DNA of 28,457 nt from an uncultured Alistipes sp. (GTDB lineage: Bacteria; Bacteroidota; Bacteroidia; Bacteroidales; Rikenellaceae): assembly GCA_949840605.1 (NCBI GenBank), contig CATKXN010000022.1:1-28457 (forward strand), in the 5' to 3' direction. The notes beneath the pieces were generated by a model that saw nothing but the letters and a program-made list of their open reading frames with translations, was not told where the DNA came from and ran no database searches. The translations under genes and the position numbers were made by a program. This document shows positions 24,352-28,457 of this stretch, piece by piece (position 1 is the stretch's first letter; the number at the start of each line of letters is the position of its first letter).

Positions 24352-24876
24352 TCAGATCGCTTTTTCGAACGCCAGCCGTTCGCCGCTTCGGTAGACGATC
24401 TTTCCGCAGGGTGTGAACCCCGTGCGTTCGAGCAGCCGCAGCATGGGGCGGTTGTCGTGGTTGGTGTCGATGCGGAATGCGCCGACGCCCCGCTCCCGGG
24501 CCATCTCCTCCACACGGCGCAGGAACTCCGACGCCACGCCTTTGCCCCGTTCGCCGTCGGCGACGGCTATGCGGTGCACCACCACGTAAGGTCCGTCGGT
24601 AAGCCATTCGCCCTCGAGGTCTTCGTAGGCCGGTTCGCCATCGAACACCACCGCGCCGTAGGCGATGACGGCGTGACGTTCCCTGGCGCCGGGCCTGCAC
24701 AGCACGTAGCCGCATCCGCGTCCGATATCCGCTGAGATATGTCCCGGGGCGGGATATCCGTCCTGCCACTGGCGGCTGCCTGCCGCGTGCATCCGGGCCT
24801 GCGCCTGACGGATGATCTGCATGATGAAAGGCACCTCGCGGGGTGCCGCCTGCCGGAATATCAATTCTTTGTCCAT
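24352..24876 (-). CDS. GNAT family N-acetyltransferase
   Basis: This 174-residue enzyme would transfer an acetyl group from acetyl-CoA to an unknown amine. 'FRQAAPREVPFIMQIIRQAQARM' is the usual GNAT start. Motif A, with the acetyl-CoA pyrophosphate loop, is 'VVHRIAVADGERGKGVASEFL' (RGKGVA, about residues 106-126). Motif B is 'FRIDTNHDNRPMLRLLERTGF'. The start is placed at ATG 24876 because upstream in-frame codons lie before the -7 box at 24881-24888. The expected transcription start is then at or within a few bases of the ATG, so the mRNA may be nearly leaderless. It converges on the small membrane protein gene (25-base gap) and diverges from hsp20. Confidence 0.9.
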   Translation of the reverse strand: MDKELIFRQAAPREVPFIMQIIRQAQARMHAAGSRQWQDGYPAPGHISADIGRGCGYVLCRPGARERHAVIAYGAVVFDGEPAYEDLEGEWLTDGPYVVVHRIAVADGERGKGVASEFLRRVEEMARERGVGAFRIDTNHDNRPMLRLLERTGFTPCGKIVYRSGERLAFEKAI

Positions 24877-24880
24877 GTTG

Positions 24881-24888
24881 CAAATGTA
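24881..24888 (-). promoter_or_regulatory. Candidate -7 element of the GNAT gene
   Basis: TACATTTG on the - strand (24888 to 24881) fits TAnnTTTG only 4 bases before the ATG at 24876. No clear -33 element is seen. Confidence 0.45.
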
Positions 24889-24945
24889 AACAAATGTTGT
24901 TATAAAGTCGTTCCGCAGGGGACGATTTTTCATTTATCCGTTGTA

Positions 24946-24960
24946 TGGCACATGATTTGA
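24946..24960 (+). promoter_or_regulatory. Possible sigma-54 (-24/-12) promoter of hsp20
   Basis: TGGCACATGATTTGA matches the sigma-54 consensus TGGCACR-N4-TTGC at all but the final base, with correct GG to G spacing. No TAnnTTTG housekeeping box is visible between here and the hsp20 start. The leader would be about 75 bases. Confidence 0.45.
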
Positions 24961-25030
24961 CCCTCCGCATATGATTCCGCTCCGGTCGGGGCGAAAGACG
25001 GGAAACGAATGTTAAACCAAAAATAATTTC

Positions 25031-25037
25031 AAGGAGG
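25031..25037 (+). promoter_or_regulatory. Strong Shine-Dalgarno of hsp20
   Basis: AAGGAGG lies 8 bases before the ATG at 25046. Full Shine-Dalgarno sequences are uncommon in Bacteroidetes, and no comparable one was noticed before the other starts examined here. It fixes the hsp20 start. Confidence 0.8.
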
Positions 25038-25045
25038 ACACAACT

Positions 25046-25483
25046 ATGGTACCTGCAAGACGTAATCAGAACTGGCTGCCGAGCATTTTCAATGATTTTC
25101 TGGGAAACGATTGGCTTGTCGAACGACGCAACACCACGGCTCCGGCCGTCAACATCCTGGAGAACGACGACGAATACAAGGTCGAAGTGGCGGCTCCGGG
25201 CATGACCAAGGAGGATTTCAAGGTGCATCTCAACGAGGATAACGAACTGACCATCTCGATGGAGAAGAAGAACGAGACCAAGGAGGAGGACAAGGAGCAC
25301 AAGGGCACCTACCTGCGCCGGGAATTCTCCTACACGCAGTTCCAGCAGAGCCTGCTGCTGCCCGACAACGTCGAGCGCGACAAGATCTCGGCCCGGGTCG
25401 AGAACGGCGTGATGACCATCGAAATCCCGAAACGCAAGGTCACGGAGGCCGCTTCCGCCGCGCGGCAGATCGATATCGAATAG
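25046..25483 (+). CDS. Hsp20 / alpha-crystallin small heat-shock chaperone
   Basis: This 145-residue cytoplasmic holdase binds unfolding proteins during stress. A short N-terminal arm (1-32) has 'SIFNDFLGNDWL'. The alpha-crystallin domain spans about 33-132 ('PAVNILENDDEYKVEVAAPGMTKEDFKVHL', 'ELTISMEKK', 'YLRREFSYTQFQQSLLLPDNV', 'ARVENGVMTIEIPK'). The C-terminal extension ends in IDI, the I-x-I oligomerisation motif. Length and layout are typical. It is a single-gene unit with a strong Shine-Dalgarno, a sigma-54-like site and a terminator. Confidence 0.96.
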   Translation: MVPARRNQNWLPSIFNDFLGNDWLVERRNTTAPAVNILENDDEYKVEVAAPGMTKEDFKVHLNEDNELTISMEKKNETKEEDKEHKGTYLRREFSYTQFQQSLLLPDNVERDKISARVENGVMTIEIPKRKVTEAASAARQIDIE

Positions 25484-25502
25484 AAAATGCGCCCGAAACG
25501 GG

Positions 25503-25533
25503 GAGGGACCGGCATACCGGGCCCTCTTTTTTT
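25503..25533 (+). terminator. Intrinsic terminator of hsp20
   Basis: GAGGG-A-CCGG (25503-25512) pairs with CCGG-G-CCCTC (25517-25526) across CATA, followed by seven T's. The stem resembles the hairpin at 7550-7579. Confidence 0.92.
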
Positions 25534-25565
25534 GTAATTTAGCGGTCGGAAAGCCCCTGTCATGC

Positions 25566-25594
25566 ACGGATTCCGGAAAAAATCCGTATCTTTG
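25566..25594 (+). promoter_or_regulatory. lut promoter -7 box with overlapping inverted repeat
   Basis: TATCTTTG (25587-25594) fits the -7 box 35 bases before lutA. Just upstream, ACGGATT (25566-25572) and AATCCGT (25581-25587) form a 7-bp inverted repeat with an 8-base centre that fills the spacer and touches the -7 box. It is a plausible operator for a repressor of the lactate operon. Confidence 0.5.
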
Positions 25595-25628
25595 GTGTGG
25601 TTTGGTTGGGTGTTAAAATAGAAGACAG

Positions 25629-26369
25629 ATGAAGGTCGGATTGTTCATTCCCTGTTACATCAATGCGGTGTATCCCCAGGTGGGGCGGGCGTCATACGAG
25701 CTGCTGCGCAAGGTCGGCTGCGAGGTCGAATACCCGCTCGATCAGACCTGCTGCGGCCAGCCGATGGCCAATGCGGGGTTCGAAAAGGACGCCAAGGCGC
25801 TGGCGGAACGCATGAATGCGCTGTTCGAAAAATACGATTACGTCGTGGGGCCGTCGGCCAGCTGCGTGGTCTTTGTGCGCGAGGGTTACCCGCGGCTGCT
25901 GGACAATTACAGGGAGCATGCGTGCGTCGACGCGCGCATCTGGGAGATTTGCGAGTTCCTGCACGACGTGGTGCGTCCCGCGCGGCTCGACGCCCGTTTC
26001 CCGCACCGCGTGAGCCTGCACAACTCCTGCCACGGGGTGCGCAAGATGGGGCTTTCGTCGCCCAGCGAGATGAACGTTCCCTACCGTTCGAAGCTCCGCG
26101 ACCTGCTGGCGCTGGTCGAGGGCGTCGAGGTGGCGGAACCCGAACGGCGCGACGAGTGCTGCGGTTTCGGCGGGATGTTCTCCGTCGAGGAGAACGCCGT
26201 GTCGGCGGCTATGGGGCGCGCCAAGGTCCGGCGGCACATCGCCACCGGGGCCGAGTACATCACCGGGGCCGATTCGTCGTGCCTGATGCACATGCAGGGG
26301 ATCATCGACCGCGAGAAACTGCCGGTGAAGACCCTCCATATCGTTGAAATCCTCAATTCGAAGCTATGA
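25629..26369 (+). CDS. lutA: L-lactate utilisation protein LutA (cysteine-rich CCG protein)
   Basis: This 246-residue cytoplasmic subunit belongs to the LutABC iron-sulfur L-lactate dehydrogenase, which oxidises lactate to pyruvate. It has two cysteine-rich (CCG) modules. The first has Cys9 in 'FIPCYINAVYPQVG', 'DQTCCGQPMANAG' and 'GPSASCVVF'. The second has 'LHNSCHGVRKMGL', 'DECCGFGGMFSVEE' and 'GADSSCLMHMQG'. These are family hallmarks and probable ligands of an iron-sulfur or heterodisulfide-reductase-like site. Length is normal. Its stop overlaps the lutB start (ATGA at 26366-26369), implying translational coupling. Confidence 0.94.
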   Translation: MKVGLFIPCYINAVYPQVGRASYELLRKVGCEVEYPLDQTCCGQPMANAGFEKDAKALAERMNALFEKYDYVVGPSASCVVFVREGYPRLLDNYREHACVDARIWEICEFLHDVVRPARLDARFPHRVSLHNSCHGVRKMGLSSPSEMNVPYRSKLRDLLALVEGVEVAEPERRDECCGFGGMFSVEENAVSAAMGRAKVRRHIATGAEYITGADSSCLMHMQGIIDREKLPVKTLHIVEILNSKL

Positions 26370-27730
26370 GCACCCATTCCGAAGCCGCGAAACGGTTCGT
26401 CGCCGACGCCGAACGCATGGCCTGGCACGACAAGGCGCTGTACGCCGTGCGCGAAAAGCGCGACCGGATGATGATGACCGTCCCCGAGTGGGAGAAACTG
26501 CGGCGTCTGTCGTCCGCGATCAAACGCCACACCCTGAGCCGTCTGGGGCACTACCTCTGCGAGTTCGAGCGCAATGCCGCGGCCAACGGCATGACGGTCC
26601 ATTGGGCGAAGGACGCTGCCGAGATGAACGCGACGGTCTGGCAGCTGGTTCGGGAGCACGGCGGCACGAACCTCGTCAAGAGCAAGTCGATGCTTTCGGA
26701 GGAGTGCGGGCTGACGCCCTATCTGCGCGAACGGGGTGTCGATGCCGTGGAGAGCGATCTCGGGGAGCGGATCATGCAGCTGCTGCACCAGCCGCCCAGC
26801 CACATCGTCCTGCCGGCGATCGCCGTGCGGCGCGAGGAGGTCGGGGCGCTTTTCGAACGCGAGATGGGCACCGAACCGGGCAACTGCGACCCCACGTACC
26901 TGACCCATGCGGCCCGCAAGGCCCTGCGACCGAAATTCCTCGGGGCCGACGTTTCGATGACGGGCGTCAATTTCGCCGTGGCCTCCACGGGGGCGCTGGC
27001 CGTCTGCACCAACGAGGGCAACGCCGATCTGGGCACCTCGTTCGCCGACCTGCACATCGCCATCATGGGGATCGAAAAGGTGATCCCCGACATGGCGTCG
27101 CTGGCGGTCTTCACGCGCCTGCTGGCCCGCTCGGGCACCGGGCAGCCTGTCACGACCTACACCTCGCTCTACCGCCGTCCCGCCCCGGGGAAACGAATAC
27201 ACGTCATCCTGGTCGACAACGGCCGTTCCGAATGGCTGGCCGATGCCGCGCACCGCAACATGCTCAAATGCCTCCGCTGCGGGGCCTGCATGAACACCTG
27301 CCCGGTCTACCGCCGTTCGGGAGGCTATACCTATTCCTATTTCATTCCCGGACCGCTGGGCATCAACCTCGGGATGCTGCGTTCGCCGAAGCTGTATCAC
27401 GGCAACGTCTCGGCCTGCTCGCTCTGCTACTCCTGTTCGGACGTCTGCCCGGCGCAGATCGACCTCGGGGAGCAGATCTACATGTGGCGGCAGCAGCTGG
27501 ACGGGATGCACCTGGCCGATCCGGTGAAGAAACTCACGGTCAAGGGCATGGACTTCGTCATGGGCGGGCGGCGGCGATTCTACGGCGGCATCGCCCTGGC
27601 CCGTGCGGCGGAGAAACTGCCGCGCTTCGTCCTTGAAAACGGACTGAACCCGTGGAGCGCCCCCGGTCGCGCCATGCCGCCCTTCGCCCCGGAGACGTTC
27701 AATGGATGGTGGAAAAAGGAAAATAAGTAA
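26366..27730 (+). CDS. lutB: L-lactate utilisation iron-sulfur protein LutB
   Basis: This 454-residue subunit of the LutABC complex carries electrons through two [4Fe-4S] clusters. The N-terminal LUD domain (about 60-290) has 'VHWAKDAAEMNATVWQLV' and 'GVNFAVASTGALAVCTNEGNADL'. The ferredoxin motifs are CLRCGACMNTCPVY, starting at Cys302, and CSLCYSCSDVCPAQ, starting at Cys351. A short C-terminal tail ends in 'FNGWWKKENK', like the LutB family end. It overlaps lutA by 4 bases. lutC follows after an unusual 148-base gap. Confidence 0.95.
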   Translation: MSTHSEAAKRFVADAERMAWHDKALYAVREKRDRMMMTVPEWEKLRRLSSAIKRHTLSRLGHYLCEFERNAAANGMTVHWAKDAAEMNATVWQLVREHGGTNLVKSKSMLSEECGLTPYLRERGVDAVESDLGERIMQLLHQPPSHIVLPAIAVRREEVGALFEREMGTEPGNCDPTYLTHAARKALRPKFLGADVSMTGVNFAVASTGALAVCTNEGNADLGTSFADLHIAIMGIEKVIPDMASLAVFTRLLARSGTGQPVTTYTSLYRRPAPGKRIHVILVDNGRSEWLADAAHRNMLKCLRCGACMNTCPVYRRSGGYTYSYFIPGPLGINLGMLRSPKLYHGNVSACSLCYSCSDVCPAQIDLGEQIYMWRQQLDGMHLADPVKKLTVKGMDFVMGGRRRFYGGIALARAAEKLPRFVLENGLNPWSAPGRAMPPFAPETFNGWWKKENK

Positions 27731-27753
27731 TACCGCGTTTCGCATCGCCTTTT

Positions 27754-27846
27754 TGCCGCAAAGCGGCACAAAGTCCCTGCCTGGGGCGGGGATTTAGGGG
27801 TGGGTCGGATTGGCAACCGACTCCGGAGACGGCGGCAACGACCGCC
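27754..27846 (+). other. Three small hairpins between lutB and lutC
   Basis: The 148-base gap holds TGCCGC/GCGGCA (27754-27768), GTCGG/CCGAC (27804-27821) and GGCGG/CCGCC (27831-27846), with a G-rich stretch between the first two. None is followed by a T run. They may be RNA stability or processing elements, or a degenerate intergenic repeat. Confidence 0.4.
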
Positions 27847-27878
27847 GGATGGGGAAAAGCGGTAAAAAAAGCAAAGCA

Positions 27879-28457
27879 ATGAATAGCAAAGACGAAATAC
27901 TGAAAAAACTTTCGGCCGACGGGATGCCCGAATATCCCTATCCCGCGACGGATTTCACGCCCCAGCGCTTCGACGATCCCGCGGCGACGTTCTCCGAACG
28001 GCTCGAGGCCGCCGGCGGCCGGGCGGTGCGGATGGCGCCCGACGAAACGCTCGACGAGGTGATCCGCCGCTGTTACCCCGATGCGCGGACGATCGCTTCG
28101 GCGATGCCCGACGTGACCATCGCCACGCTCGACCCCGACGCCGTGGAGGATGCGCGCGAACTGGTCGATGTCGATCTGGGCGTCGTGACGGGGGCGTTCG
28201 GCGTCGCGGAGAACGGTGCGGTGTGGATCGCGCAGGACATCCGCCACAAGGCCCTTTATTTCGGGGCCGAGGCGCTCGTGATCGTCATCCCGAAGGATGC
28301 GATCGTGGATACCATGCACGAGGCGGTCGTGCGCCCCGAGGTCGGCGATTTCGGCTACGGGTGTTTCATGTCGGGGCCTTCGAAGACCGCCGACATCGAG
28401 CAGGCGCTGGTCTTCGGCGCCCACGGGCCGATGTCGGTGACGGTGGTGATCCGGGCC
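27879..28457 (+). CDS. lutC: L-lactate utilisation protein LutC (LUD family), partial
   Basis: This LUD-domain subunit of the LutABC lactate oxidation complex reads for 193 codons from ATG 27879 to the window end without a stop. 'GVVTGAFGVAENGAVWIAQDIRHKAL', 'GYGCFMSGPSKTADIEQALVFGAHGPMSVTVVIR' are clear LutC motifs. Homologues are about 190-220 residues, so only a few C-terminal residues should be missing. The start is preceded by an A-rich AAAAAAAGCAAAGCA leader. Placement after lutAB supports the call. No LutP-type lactate permease is in the window. Confidence 0.92.
   Translation, partial: MNSKDEILKKLSADGMPEYPYPATDFTPQRFDDPAATFSERLEAAGGRAVRMAPDETLDEVIRRCYPDARTIASAMPDVTIATLDPDAVEDARELVDVDLGVVTGAFGVAENGAVWIAQDIRHKALYFGAEALVIVIPKDAIVDTMHEAVVRPEVGDFGYGCFMSGPSKTADIEQALVFGAHGPMSVTVVIRA

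Noticed and set aside
23667..24515. 282-residue - strand frame over the tandem repeats
   Set aside because: Its repeated peptide only mirrors the 89-bp repeats and the rest is antisense to the membrane protein gene.

Overview
The window looks like chromosome from a GC-rich gut Bacteroidales, most likely Alistipes or a close Rikenellaceae relative; the genus is inference. The grounds are two SusC/SusD pairs, lipoproteins with acidic residues after the lipid cysteine, an ECF sigma/FecR pair, promoters of the Bacteroidetes form TTTG-N19/20-TAnnTTTG, and AT-rich leaders with mostly no Shine-Dalgarno. It is an accessory nutrient-uptake region next to housekeeping genes.

Region 1 (1-10206, + strand) is one apparent operon: consensus promoter, SusC-like TonB-dependent transporter, SusD-like lipoprotein, an 818-aa surface lipoprotein, an S8 (subtilisin-like) protease lipoprotein and a small lipocalin-like lipoprotein, closed by a strong terminator. 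The protease, and the lack of any glycosidase, suggest protein or peptide harvesting. A tRNA-Phe(GAA) with its own promoter and terminator follows.

Region 2 (10706-21396, - strand) is a glycan-utilisation-type locus. In transcription order it has a FecR-type anti-sigma, an STN-containing SusC, SusD, a DNase I-fold (EEP) lipoprotein, a DUF1735 + discoidin-like lipoprotein, a GH20 beta-N-acetylhexosaminidase and, at the far end, an ECF sigma factor. The parts form a cell-surface signalling loop (SusC STN - FecR - sigma), but sigma and anti-sigma lie at opposite ends. The sigma gene carries an uninterrupted G10 tract near its 5' end, which makes it a candidate phase-variable switch for the locus.

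Region 3 (21400-25530) holds mixed genes: dinB (DNA polymerase IV) broken by an apparent one-base deletion, a DUF1848 protein, a small membrane protein preceded by three tandem 89-bp promoter modules, a GNAT acetyltransferase and an Hsp20 chaperone with a sigma-54-like promoter and an unusually strong Shine-Dalgarno.

Region 4 (25566-28457, + strand) is a lutABC-type L-lactate oxidation operon, with lutC cut by the window end.

The strongest leads are the G10 tract in the ECF sigma, the 89-bp tandem promoter/palindrome array at 23644-23854, and a terminator in the fecR leader between divergent genes.
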